Of a stretch of DNA of 64,000 nucleotides, positions 32,746 through 42,476 are shown piece after piece (the stretch's first letter is position 1; each line of letters begins with the position of its first letter). The translations under genes were made by a program, and so were the position numbers. Source of the stretch: Nematopogon swammerdamellus. Taxonomy: Eukaryota; Arthropoda; Insecta; Lepidoptera; Adelidae. The notes beneath the pieces are model-generated. The model made no database searches, was not told the origin of the DNA, and was given only the letters and a program-made list of their open reading frames with translations. The stretch lies in contig OX336344.1 in the NCBI GenBank assembly GCA_946902875.1, positions 22,155,791 through 22,219,790 on the forward strand, written 5' to 3'.

Positions 32746-34270
32746 CTAGCTGAGCCCGCGGCTCCGCTCGCGTGAAATTCGTATTCCAAAGAAGAATGTA
32801 AGTCACTAAGGGCGAGGCCGAAGGCCGAGCTGTGTTCAGGTAATCGATAAACCTTCTTAAAGAAAGTAACTAACTAAGGGCGAGGCCGAAGGCCGAGCTG
32901 CTTTCAGGTAAACGATAAACCTTTCTCAAATAAAGGAAGTAAGTAAGGGCGAGGCCGAAGGCCGAGCTGCGTTCAGGAAGACGATAAACCTTCTGGAAGA
33001 AAGGAAGGAACTAAGTGCGAGGCCGAAGGCCGAGCTGCGTTCAGGTAAACCAAAAACCCTCTTCCGCCTTCGGGCCTCGCCCTTAAAGACTTCCTTTCTT
33101 CGATAGAATATAATATCGTTTACTCAATCTATTTATTTCATAAAAATAAAAAAGTAATATTAATAACTAAAGAATTAAACCTACCTAAGAAACATTAAAA
33201 TAACTATAAAAACGGGCATTTTCAAATGTTCTTAGAACACTTGCGGCATTACCCCGCTGGCTTACCCTTTGAATGAAGTACATAAGCCCTTGATGGCGGG
33301 ACACCAGTTGCGTCAACCAGCTCAAGCCTCTTTTGGCTTCACTGCTCCACGGACCGAGGGTTTCAACCGCAAACGCAACAAATTCGAAATCTTGAATTAT
33401 ATTTCTATATTTGCTGCGTTTGAGGCTCTCCGCCCCAGCCTCGGACGCGCCAGCCGCTCTTGAAGATGTCCTAACGTGACTTGGAGCCAATGTGAGAACA
33501 AAAGTGGCGTCCCACATCAAAGAACTACCCTTAGTCCATGGCACTAAGGTGATAGCATCGGGCCTCTTGCCATCCAGCCGGGAATAACCGCGAGGTTCTA
33601 GGATGCACGGTATATTTGCCGTTAGAAGCGTGGACTTTATAATAAAATTTAAATTAAATTAACTCAATCTTAATATTTATTAACTTTATTCGAGATGGTT
33701 TAGCTTCTTCCTGAACGCAGCTCGGCCTTCGGCCTCGCCCTTAGTTACTTGCTTTCTTCGAGATGGTTTATCATTTGTCAGAACGTAGCTCGGCCTTCGG
33801 CCTCGCCTTAGTTACTTACTTTCTTCAAGATGGTTTAGCTTCTTCCTGAACGCAGCTCGGCCTTCGGCCTCGCCCGTTACTTGCTTTCTTCGAGATGGTT
33901 TTTCAATTATCCGAACGTAGCTCGGCCTTCGGCCTCGCCTTAGTTACTTACTTTCTTCAAGATGGTTTAGCTTCTTCCTGAACGCAGCTCGGCCTGCGGC
34001 CTCGCCCATAGTTACTTACTTTCTTCGAGAAGGTTTATGGTCTTCCAGAATAGAGCTCGGCCTTCGGCCTCGCCCTTAGTTACTTACTTTCTTCAAGAAT
34101 GTTTTTCTTCTTCCTGAACTCAGCTCCGCCTTCCGCCTCGCACTTAGTTACTTTCATCGAGAAAGAATATCGTTTACGTGAGCGCAGATCCGCCTTCGGG
34201 CCCGCCTTTAGTTACTTACTTTCTTTTTTTTAAATACGAATTTCACGCGAGCGAAGTCGCGGGCAACAGA
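32746..34270. mobile_element. Foldback element with captured coding fragment
   Basis: The ends are inverted: CCGCGGCTCCGCTCGCGTGA (32755) against TCACGCGAGCGAAGTCGCGG (34242-34261). Left arm: four ~68-bp units with GGCGAGGCCGAAGGCCGAG at 32811, 32879, 32948 and 33016. Right arm: about eight units in the opposite sense from 33706 to 34225. The centre (33120-33700) is unique and holds the reverse-strand fragment described next. The terminal sequence is shared with family D, suggesting D and this foldback use the same ends. Confidence 0.75.
33185..33640 (-). pseudogene. Captured retroelement-associated C-terminal domain
   Basis: The reverse strand reads KRPDAITLVPW, WDATFVLTLAPSHV, AGAESLKRSKY, FVAFAVETLGPWSSEAKR and QRGNAASVLRT and runs to a stop at 33185; the frame is open upstream to about 33640. 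I recognise the pattern (RPD..T..PW, WD.T...T.A.SH, AE..K..KY, F.P.A.ETLG, QRGNA) from C-terminal regions of reverse-transcriptase-bearing ORFs and stand-alone genes in many invertebrates. No RT domain is here. It sits between inverted satellite arrays, so it was probably picked up by the foldback. Family naming is from memory and moderate. Confidence 0.55.
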
Positions 34271-35112
34271 TATATAAATTTTATTGCACCAATGACAGCG
34301 ACATAACTTCGACTTTTAATTATTATTTTTATTTATCAAACAAATTGTCACCGGCCAGCTCACGTCGAGATGACAGTTCTCCGTTGTCAACATGACATTT
34401 AAATTGTTTTTTACCTTTAATTTTTATTATATTTTTTAATTATTATGTTCATCCGGGATATACACTGTCACTATAAAAAGTTTCGTCAAATTCCGTTCAG
34501 TGGTTTTTGCGAGATGCGCGTACAAATAGACATTTTTGCATTTACGATTTTATGATATGTATAGAAAGAATAGATATGTATAGACTATTGTGTTCAAGTT
34601 ATAAAAAAAAGAAGAACTGTCATTTTCGTTGTATCTACTTATTTTTAAATTTCGAATGAATATTTTATTCAAATTGTATTTGCTGCCAGTTCTCAAGGTA
34701 TAATTATGTACTTTGGACTACGTGATTTTAAACGCGCAATAATGTTTATAATTGTTAATTTTTTTTTATTTTTGTTATTTTTTTTTACGTATTATGTTAA
34801 CCCGGCATATAAACTGCCACTATACAAAGTTTCGTCTAATTCCGTTCAGTGGTTTTTGCGTGATGCGCGTACAGACAAACAAACAAACAAACAAAAATTT
34901 TAAAAACTGTTCTAACATGTTCAGTATCACATTTTAAGCCACCCTGGATAGTTTTTTTCCGAATGCATTCAATGTACAGACTTTCTTACCTCTACGATTT
35001 TATTATATGTATAGATAATTGGACATGGGTTATGTTCTTCTCGTATATTTTGTTCAGCTAATATTAATTATGAACGATTTCAGAGATGAAGTTTATTTAT
35101 GGTTGTACTAGC
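34271..35112. repeat. Two copies of repeat M in AT-rich sequence
   Basis: 34440-34560 and 34790-34890 share CACTATAAAAAGTTTCGTC / CACTATACAAAGTTTCGTC, AATTCCGTTCAGTGGTTTTT and GATGCGCGTACA. Non-coding. Confidence 0.55.
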
Positions 35113-35418
35113 TAGGTGCCATGTCAGTGCATCCCTTCATTTCATGTCGGCTACACACTGAACTGGGCGGAAAACACGAACTATTTACATAGCCGTTTCG
35201 ACCGACGTTTCGTTCAGTGCGGTTGTACTAATCCAGGCGGGATATACCCTACCACCTAGTAAGGTAAGAAGGGAAGGGACCTACAGTTTAACGTGGAATC
35301 CGAACCACGGTCAGCCTCCAACGGTCGAGCGGTCACCCATCCAATCACTGACCGCGCTCAGCGTTGCTTAATAACAGTTGACTAACCAACCGGCGCGCCA
35401 CTGAGCTACCGAGGCTGC
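35113..35418 (-). mobile_element. SINE-A, reverse, with head
   Basis: From GGTGCCATGTCAGTGCATCC back to CACTGAGCTACCGAGGCTG; includes the complements of the 5S-like segment (TTGCTTAATAAC) and the B box (GGAATCCGAACC). Confidence 0.8.
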
Positions 35419-35427
35419 CGAATTTTC

Positions 35428-35511
35428 TTATCCCTTAGTCGACTTTTACGACATGCGACGGGGAGAGATGCAGTGGGGCTATTCTTTTTAAGTACCGACC
35501 CCACACGGTAC
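35428..35511 (-). mobile_element. Family B head next to SINE-A
   Basis: ATCCCTTAGTCGACTTTTAC to ACCGACCCCACACGGTA, in the same order relative to SINE-A as at 14304. Confidence 0.7.
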
Positions 35512-35705
35512 AAATTTGAGCCTACCACCTAGTAAGGGGCAAGGGAAAGGGACCTACAGTTTTACACCGGCTCCGAACGGTGAAGCAGCAGGTGTAGGTA
35601 TGCACGTAAATTTTTTCGTTAGAAAAAACTCATTGGTACTCGCCGACCAGATTCGAACCTCGGACCTCTCGCATGAGAAACCGATGCCCAAACCAATGCG
35701 TCACG
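35512..35705 (-). mobile_element. SINE-J with tRNA-like head, truncated body
   Basis: The reverse strand has a B box (GGTTCGAATCTGG) after CATCGGTTTCTCATGCGAG, resembling tRNA-Leu/Ser with a long variable arm. The core CCTACCACCTAGTAAGGGGC follows. Compare the fuller copy at 44846. Confidence 0.7.
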
Positions 35706-35861
35706 CACCGCTTTGTGTGTAAAGAAGGTTGAATTATTAAGCAGTAGGTACCTACATCGAGATATATTACTACGGAGAGGACTACCTACATAGGTACATA
35801 CAAAGAAATTTTCAATCAAATCATATCCCCACAACCAGGCATGCGACACCCCCTGTACGTT
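35706..35861. other. Unassigned
   Basis: Nothing recognised. Confidence 0.3.
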
Positions 35862-36060
35862 GTTGGGTTGGTACCACCGCACTGAATGAAACGTCGGTCG
35901 AACGGCTATGTCAATTCGTTCGTGTTTTCCGTCCAGTTCAGTGTAGCCGGCACGACCGAAGGGAAGCACGGCACCTAGTTCACCCGGTGTTATGGGCTGT
36001 CATCACGGATGTTGTAAGTGATGTTGATGTAGCCAACCATGTCAGTTTCCATAAAAAAAA
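35862..36060 (+). mobile_element. SINE-A, 5'-truncated
   Basis: GGTTGGTACCACCGCACTGA to TTCCATAAAAAAAA. Confidence 0.8.
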
Positions 36061-36082
36061 AGTACCTTACGTTAGTAATATA

Positions 36083-36338
36083 CAGGGTGTATTTGAATTA
36101 ACTGCGTTCCTTTCAGGGGGTTGATTTGTATACTAAACTGAGTAACTTTTGTTCTACAGCTTTTGGAAATTGGAAAAAAAAATTCTCTTTCTCCATACAT
36201 AGGCCAGACCTAACCTCCAAATGTATGGGGAACGTGTTTTTTTTTTTGGAAATTCCAAAAGTTGTATAACAAAAGTTGCTCAGCTTAAGATACAGAACAA
36301 CCCCCTAAAAGGAACGGAGTTATTTCAAATACACCCTG
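36083..36338. mobile_element. 256-bp palindromic MITE
   Basis: CAGGGTGTATTTGAA and TTCAAATACACCCTG end the element. TTCCTTTCAGGGGGTTG mirrors CAACCCCCTAAAAGGAA. The arms extend to ACTTTTGTTCTACAGCTTTT / AAAAGTTGTATAACAAAAGT. Confidence 0.8.
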
Positions 36339-36821
36339 GATATTCGGTGCCACAACTAATGTATGAGGGAATGAATTGGGGTGGCCCAAATCTCAATGAA
36401 TGGAAGCGGCGTTTGAGGTGCGCGGTGCTATTAGCGATACTAGCGATGTTGGCAAATCGCGAACGACTAACTCAGGTGCGGCTAGCTGTCTTCAACTCGG
36501 CGGAACACGCGCGCTGCACGATTGCACTGTCTAGCGAGAAGTACATACTTAGATCTTGATGAGTAGGAATGGAGGAAATGTGGAATTCGTAAGTTCTAGT
36601 CCTTTAGGCAGTGTTGACTTAGGGGCCATGGATATATTACGTAATTTGAAATTAGGGGGGAGGTGAGTCTTTTCTTCAGTTGGTGGTAATATATATGACG
36701 AAGAGGGTGGGGGGGGGGCAGCTTTTGTTCTTCTGCTAATCAATATTGTTGCTTTGCGATTTTGCGAGGGGGGGGGGGGAGGGTTAATTAGATAATGACG
36801 ATAGGATGATAGTAAAATTCT
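36339..36821. other. No recognised gene; G-runs
   Basis: An open frame at 36221-36559 spans the MITE edge and is unrecognised. G-runs of 9-12 at 36653, 36708 and 36770 could form G-quadruplexes. Confidence 0.35.
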
Positions 36822-37044
36822 GTCAGCCTCGGTAGCTCGGCAAATTCAGGGTACCTACCAGTGGTGTGGTCGGTCGACTGTAGTTAAGCACACCTGGGCG
36901 CGGTCTGTACTTGGATGGGTGCCCGCTCTTACTAGGTGGTAGGGCTTATCTCGCCCGGGTTGCTGCCACGCACTGAATGAAACGTCGTCGGTCGAAACGG
37001 CTATGTAAATAGTTCTTGTTTTCCGTTCACTGCAGCCTACATGA
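36822..37044 (+). mobile_element. SINE-A, internally deleted
   Basis: Head with a 21-base interruption inside the A-box region (GGTAGCTCGGCAAATTCAGG), an intact 5S-like CTTGGATGGGTGCCCG, then a jump to CTTACTAGGTGGTAGGG. Followed by a TATATAATATATATA stretch. Confidence 0.7.
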
Positions 37045-37104
37045 AATAAAATATATAATATATATAGGATTATATATAATATATATAAAATATATAATAT
37101 ATAT

Positions 37105-37310
37105 AAGATTGTAGGAGTGGGGAATATCTTTCCCCACTCCTACAATCCACGGATCTTCAAATCGCGGGTAAATAGCCTTTCCCCAGCGACATTAGTCGAC
37201 CTCCAAGCCGGACTGGCACCTCCTCGGGGGTGATATTGGCTGCGCCTGAGGCTTCGACCTCGGACACAGCCAGCTAGTTCGGAAACAATAAAAAAAAAAA
37301 AAAAAAAAAA
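37105..37310 (+). mobile_element. LINE 3' tail with long poly(A)
   Basis: GGGGAATATCTTTCCCC, CCTACAATCCACGGATCTTC, AATCGCGGGTAAATAGCC and AAGCCGGACTGGCACCTCC match 62190-62330. Ends in about 26 A, directly followed by a SINE-A tail. Confidence 0.65.
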
Positions 37311-37313
37311 AAA

Positions 37314-37412
37314 AAGGAAGCACTGACGTGGCACCAAGTTCACCCGGTGTTATGGGTTGACATCACGGATGTTGTAGGTGATGTAGCCAACCGTGTCAGT
37401 TTCCATAAAAAA
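37314..37412 (+). mobile_element. SINE-A 3' portion
   Basis: GGAAGCACTGACGTGGCACC to TTCCATAAAAAAAAA. Confidence 0.8.
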
Positions 37413-37784
37413 AAAATATTAAAGGCGGGGTCGAAAAACGGCAAAAATATTATGACGTAATAATGTGTGGACGACCCCTAGTGATACGTGGCGGTGCGGT
37501 GTACGTAGTGAGTTGAGATCATTAGATATTAATAACTTAATTAATGAATACAGCGCATAATATTGTAATGATGTTTAAGACGTGTATTGTACAGGGATGT
37601 AATGTGCGGTTAGGTGGCATAATAGTGTCCCTCGGGAGATGAGATGTAATAATTCCAAATATCTTCAACGAACGACGCAGTATGTATGGATAATATAGAT
37701 AAATATATCTATACCATAGTAAATGGTGACTGTTTAAATTATGTCTATACCATAGGCACAATAAACTGGTTTGTTTGAACCTGA
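37413..37784. other. No gene seen
   Basis: Unassigned AT-rich sequence. Confidence 0.3.
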
Positions 37785-37900
37785 TGTGAAATGAAGGGGA
37801 GCACTGACATGGCACCTAGTTCACCCGGTGTTATGGGCTGACATCACGGATGTTGTAGGTGATGTAGCCAACCGTGTCAGTTTCCATAAAAAAAAAACCT
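37785..37900 (+). mobile_element. SINE-A 3' portion
   Basis: AAATGAAGGGGAGCACTGAC to TTCCATAAAAAAAAAA. Confidence 0.8.
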
Positions 37901-37956
37901 AGAATACAAATTTGAAAAAGTATTAATTACCTACTTAATATATGTAAAAATAATAT

Positions 37957-38060
37957 CGGTCGGTGTTGTGCTGTAATTTGCCAGAGTTCTTACAGCACAA
38001 CACCAATTACTCTGCGTACCCCGATTTTTGGGATTCAGCGTGTGTGATATGTATGTACGT
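37957..38060 (+). mobile_element. Family B 3' part
   Basis: GTTGTGCTGTAATTTGCCAG, CTTACAGCACAACACC and GATTCAGCGTGTGTGATATG. Confidence 0.65.
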
Positions 38061-38903
38061 AATATAAAATAAAAAAAATTGAAATAAAGGATATAAGACT
38101 TAAAACTAAGAAATAATTATTATTATACATTGGAATTTCCATTTACTTTGATTTAAAACCCCACTCGACGGGTTTTGAAAATTTTAAAATTGGTAAAAAA
38201 AAAAATTGGTAAAAAAAATATTCATTCATACATTCTATACAATACATACATAGGTACATACTTGATAAAAACATAACCCTCCTTTTTGCTACGCGCAGTC
38301 GGGTAAAAAGATAGCTTACCCATAGGGGCAATATTTCTTATTGACATTAATTTAGGTACCCACATTTGGGGATTTTTCCTAGTACTTAAATAAAAAAAAT
38401 TCAAAGGCCAATCGCGTCTGAAAGCTTTCTTACAAAGCATTGAAGGAGGGCTTTCTGTTCTAAATCGCGTAAGGGTTGTTCAGAGTTAAGGGTAATTCGA
38501 TTCAGGCCGGACATCCCCAGTGCCTTACTTAGGTTTTCCTTCACACGTTCACGCTCAAAAAATCTGTAAAAAGCTCTTAAGTAAGAAATAGGTCGCAGTA
38601 CATTTTTGGCTAGTCCTAACTCGTAAGTATAATGTCCTAAATTACATTTAGAAAATCATGATTTTAGTATATTTTCGATTTGGGCGATAGATTAGTGAAA
38701 AAAATAAAACCTATGAGAGACGCTAAAATATGCTTTGGCAATAACACCTTTATTGCACCACATATTCAGCGCTCAAAGAAAGTTTTGCTTTGCGCAGATA
38801 ATTCTTGGCGGCAGATTTTTCAAACGGGCACACCGTTTGAAAAATCTCATAACACCCTAGCAGATTGTTTTTCATATTTTAAAGAGTAATGCACCCGTCC
38901 ACA
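38061..38903 (+). other. Sequence upstream of the NPF coding exon
   Basis: No gene seen. GCACCCGTCCACAG at 38891-38903 is pyrimidine-rich and ends in CAG, so the ATG exon may start at 38904 after an upstream intron. The first untranslated exon and promoter are not identified. Confidence 0.35.
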
Positions 38904-38919
38904 GACTTGAGGAGTAAAG

Positions 38920-39065
38920 ATGGTACGCAAGCTGACAATCCTGGCGGTGGTGCTGGTGGTGGCTGCGCTGGCCGAGGGCAGAGCCTTCCAGGAGGAGGCG
39001 CAGGACGACCCTTACCAGATGCTGGAGCAACTCGAGAAGTTCTACTCGCAGGCCGGCAGACCGAG
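38920..39065 (+). CDS. NPF: NPF exon 1: signal peptide and first RPR core
   Basis: ATG at 38920 opens MVRKLTILAVVLVVAALAEG, a short basic start followed by a hydrophobic core: a clear signal peptide with cleavage near A-L-A/E-G or E-G/R-A. The mature part follows (AFQEEAQDD, then PYQMLEQLEKFYSQAGRPR). L-x-x-L-x-x-F-Y and the final RPR are NPF hallmarks. The exon ends with AG of a split Arg codon at a strong donor (GAG/GTAAGT). The core here is about 30 residues, a little short of the usual 36. GC-rich codon use stands out from the AT-rich surroundings. The start has AAAG before the ATG, an acceptable context, and no upstream in-frame ATG fits. Confidence 0.9.
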
Positions 39066-42000
39066 GTAAGTTATACCGATTCACTTGCCAATTGACAAGC
39101 TTACCAATTGACTTGCCAACTGACAAGCTTTCCAATTGACTTGCCAACTGACAAGCTTACCAATTGATTTGCCAACTGACAAGCTTACCAATTGACTTAC
39201 GAACTGACAAGCTTACCAATTGACTTGCCAACTGACAAGCTTACCAATTGATTTGCCAACTGACAAGCTTACTAATTGACTTGCCAACTGACAAGCTTAC
39301 CAATTAACTTGCCATCTGAGAAGCTTACCAATTGACTTGCTATCTGACAAGCTTATCAATTGACTTGCCAACTGACAAGCTTACCAATTGACTTGCCACC
39401 TTACAAGCTTACCAATTGACTTGCCAGCTGACAAGCTTACAGTTGACTTGCCAACTGACAAGCTTACCAATTGACTTGCCAACTGATAAGCTTACCAATT
39501 GACCTGCCAACTGACAAGCTTACCAATTGACCTGCCATCTGACAAGCTTACCAATTGACTTGCCAACTGACAAGCTTACCAATTGACTTGCCAACTGACA
39601 AGCATGCCAATTGACTTGCCAACTGACAAGCATGCCAACTGACTTGCCAATTCATAAGCTACAAGTACATGCGTAAAATAGTTTTCAAAATGTATTGAAC
39701 ATGTGACATTTACTTTTCATAGAACTATAAACGCGCAAGTACAAACTTTACTGCAAGGCAAAGTCAGCTCGGACGTCCAAAAGCCTCCCCGAAAATGAAA
39801 ATATAGTAATGCTGTAGCATCATCGTGCCAAAGTCACGAGACTACTCAATATCTAAACAACTATCTAAGAACTTTCTTTTTCGGCTTTTTGCGTTACATT
39901 TTACTCTGTTCGCTGTTAATTTTTCTCTACGAGTATTTATATATTATTTTCAAAATAACATTAGAAGTAACATTTTGTAATATTTTGCCAGCCTCGACAG
40001 CTCAGCGGTGCAGACAGACGACTGTTGCTATTGATTGTTAAAAGCAACGCTGGGCGCGGTCAGTACTTGGATGGGTGACCGCTCGACCGTTGGAGGCTGA
40101 CCGCGGTTCGGATACCACGTAAAACTGTAGGCCCCTTCCCTTCCTACCTTACTCGGTGGTAGGGTTCAACCCAACCGGATTGGTACCACCGCACTGAATG
40201 AAACGTCGGTCGAAACGGCTATGTAAATAGTTTGTGTTTTCCGTCCAGTTCAGTGTAGATCGATCGATCGAAGGGAAACACTGACATGGCACCTAGTTAA
40301 CCCGGTGTTATGGGCTGACATCAGGGATGTTGTAGGTGATGTAGCCAACCGTGCCAGTTTCCATAAAAAACAATTAACTAACAATACAAGAAACATAATA
40401 AAGCTATAAAAAAAATTATAAAATAAAATATAATAATGAAAATCTTCCATCGTGTTCCCCCGGTGGCATTGTCCCCATGATGGATGCCGCCTTCCCCTCG
40501 TCATCACTTGCTGGCAATTGGATATATGGCGAGAAGGTAAGAAGGGAAAGGATCAAGTTTTACGTGTAATACGAACCACGGTCAGCCTCCAACAACGGTT
40601 GGTCAGTTCGACTGTTGGAGGCTTCAAAATTGTCGTTCTGCTATGCTTTACTTTCGCAAATAAAGTTTAAAAAAGCCAGCGTACGGTTCCCACAATAGAC
40701 GTCATGACTCCCAGGGCGCTTCGCAGGAAGAACCTCGTTAAATTCCAAAATTACTGGCCCGGGAACCGTGATTTTCGAACTGCAGTCGATTATTGCTCGT
40801 AAATAGACCTAGGCTACGGGACTGCAACAAGAAGCGCTAGAGGTGTGCTAATTTGAAATGTTTCACCAATCGATACTTGGAATCGTCTAAACATTGTAGG
40901 TACCGATATATTATATTCGATTCACTGACGTGATATTAAAAAATATCGTATACGCATATATTAATTTAGTGGTGAGTTAATGATCAGGTCAATTAATGGT
41001 CAGCAAGTCTGTCATTCAGTCGGGATCAATAAGAATAAAGCTTGCGCTACAAATTAGGTATTTATTCATTTTCAGTACTTGTCAGCCTCGATAGCTCAGT
41101 GGTGCAGACAGTCAATTGTCGCTATTGAATGTTAAGCAACGCTGGGTGCGGTCAGTACTTGGATGGGTGACCGCTGACCGTTGGAGGCTGACCGAGGTTC
41201 GGATTCCTCGTAAAACTGTAGGTCCCTTCCCTCCTAATCTTACTTGGTGGTAGGGTTTAACCCGCCCGGGTTGGTACCACCGCACTGAATGAAACGTCGG
41301 TCCAAACGGCTATGTAAATAGTTTGTGTTTTCCGACCAGTTCAGTGTAGCCGGCACGATCAAAGGGGGAAGCACTGACATGGCACCTAGTTCACCCGGTG
41401 TTATGGGCTGACATCACGGACGTTGTAGGTGATGTAGCCAACCGTGTCAGGTTCCATAAAAAAAAAAATAACTTTTTAAAAATGGAAGCTGACGCCAGCC
41501 CATTTCCACCTAGTTGCTGTACCTGCCCCAACCTGTCAGTTTGTCCGCCACTACGTCAAAATTTAAATCAATCCAAATGAAAAATTAAATCATAATAGTG
41601 TTTATTATTCAGGCTCAGTTTAAAAATAAAAATGCATGACGCATCATGACCAATTTTTCGTATCTAAGGATGTACACTGTAGCCGCGAGAACGAACATTT
41701 TAATACAGAACGCCGTAAATTATAATGGAAAAAATATTATTTTCAATCGATGACAAGCATGAGAGTGACGTTTATCAATTGCCAGAAAGTCGTCGGAGTT
41801 CGGTCTAAAATTTTAATGATGAATGAAAGAAATTCAATCGCATTCCAAAATAAAAATAACTGGATTTATACAATCGATTGAATAATTTTTCGAATGCGTA
41901 CATCACTAGCTGCCCAGGCCTTGCGTCCACTACAATAGTCGTGTAGCCGTGACGGAAGGGAGCGGGCAGTAATTTTGAAGCAACTTTGAACATTCACAGA

Positions 42001-42428
42001 CTCTTGTACAGACGAACCGAAAGGTTGTTGTTTGAAACTTGTTACATTCACTAGTGCCTTTTGGGGGCCACCCGTTGCCCTTTAGCACGACCTCTCGTCC
42101 GGTCACATTTTTTTTTTCAAAGTAAAAATATATAAATTTTACCGCATTTTAAATATTTTCAGGTAATGAAAAATACCAAATTTTAAAGAAAACATATTTT
42201 TTATAGCGTTAACGGGTGTTTTTTTTTCCTTGGAACATCAAAAGAATATTTTGTGAAAGACCTACGTCCACATACGAGCCACGACATAACGTAATATGAT
42301 CTGTCACTTATGTAATAGTAATTTTAAACAGGGTTATGCGGCTGGACCAAATCTCGTGTTGTTAAAATGCTCACAAGTATTTTTAGGGTTCCGTATCCGA
42401 TACGGGACCCTTATTACTAAGCCTAGGC

Positions 42429-42476
<48 letters not shown>

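Noticed and set aside
33185..33544. Host gene in the foldback centre
   Set aside because: Matches a retroelement-associated domain, lacks its N-terminal part and sits between inverted satellite arrays.
36221..36559. 112-codon forward frame
   Set aside because: Begins inside a palindromic MITE and has no recognisable family.
39083..39658. CRISPR-like array of 28-bp units
   Set aside because: Units are directly adjacent with no spacers, in a eukaryotic intron; a minisatellite.
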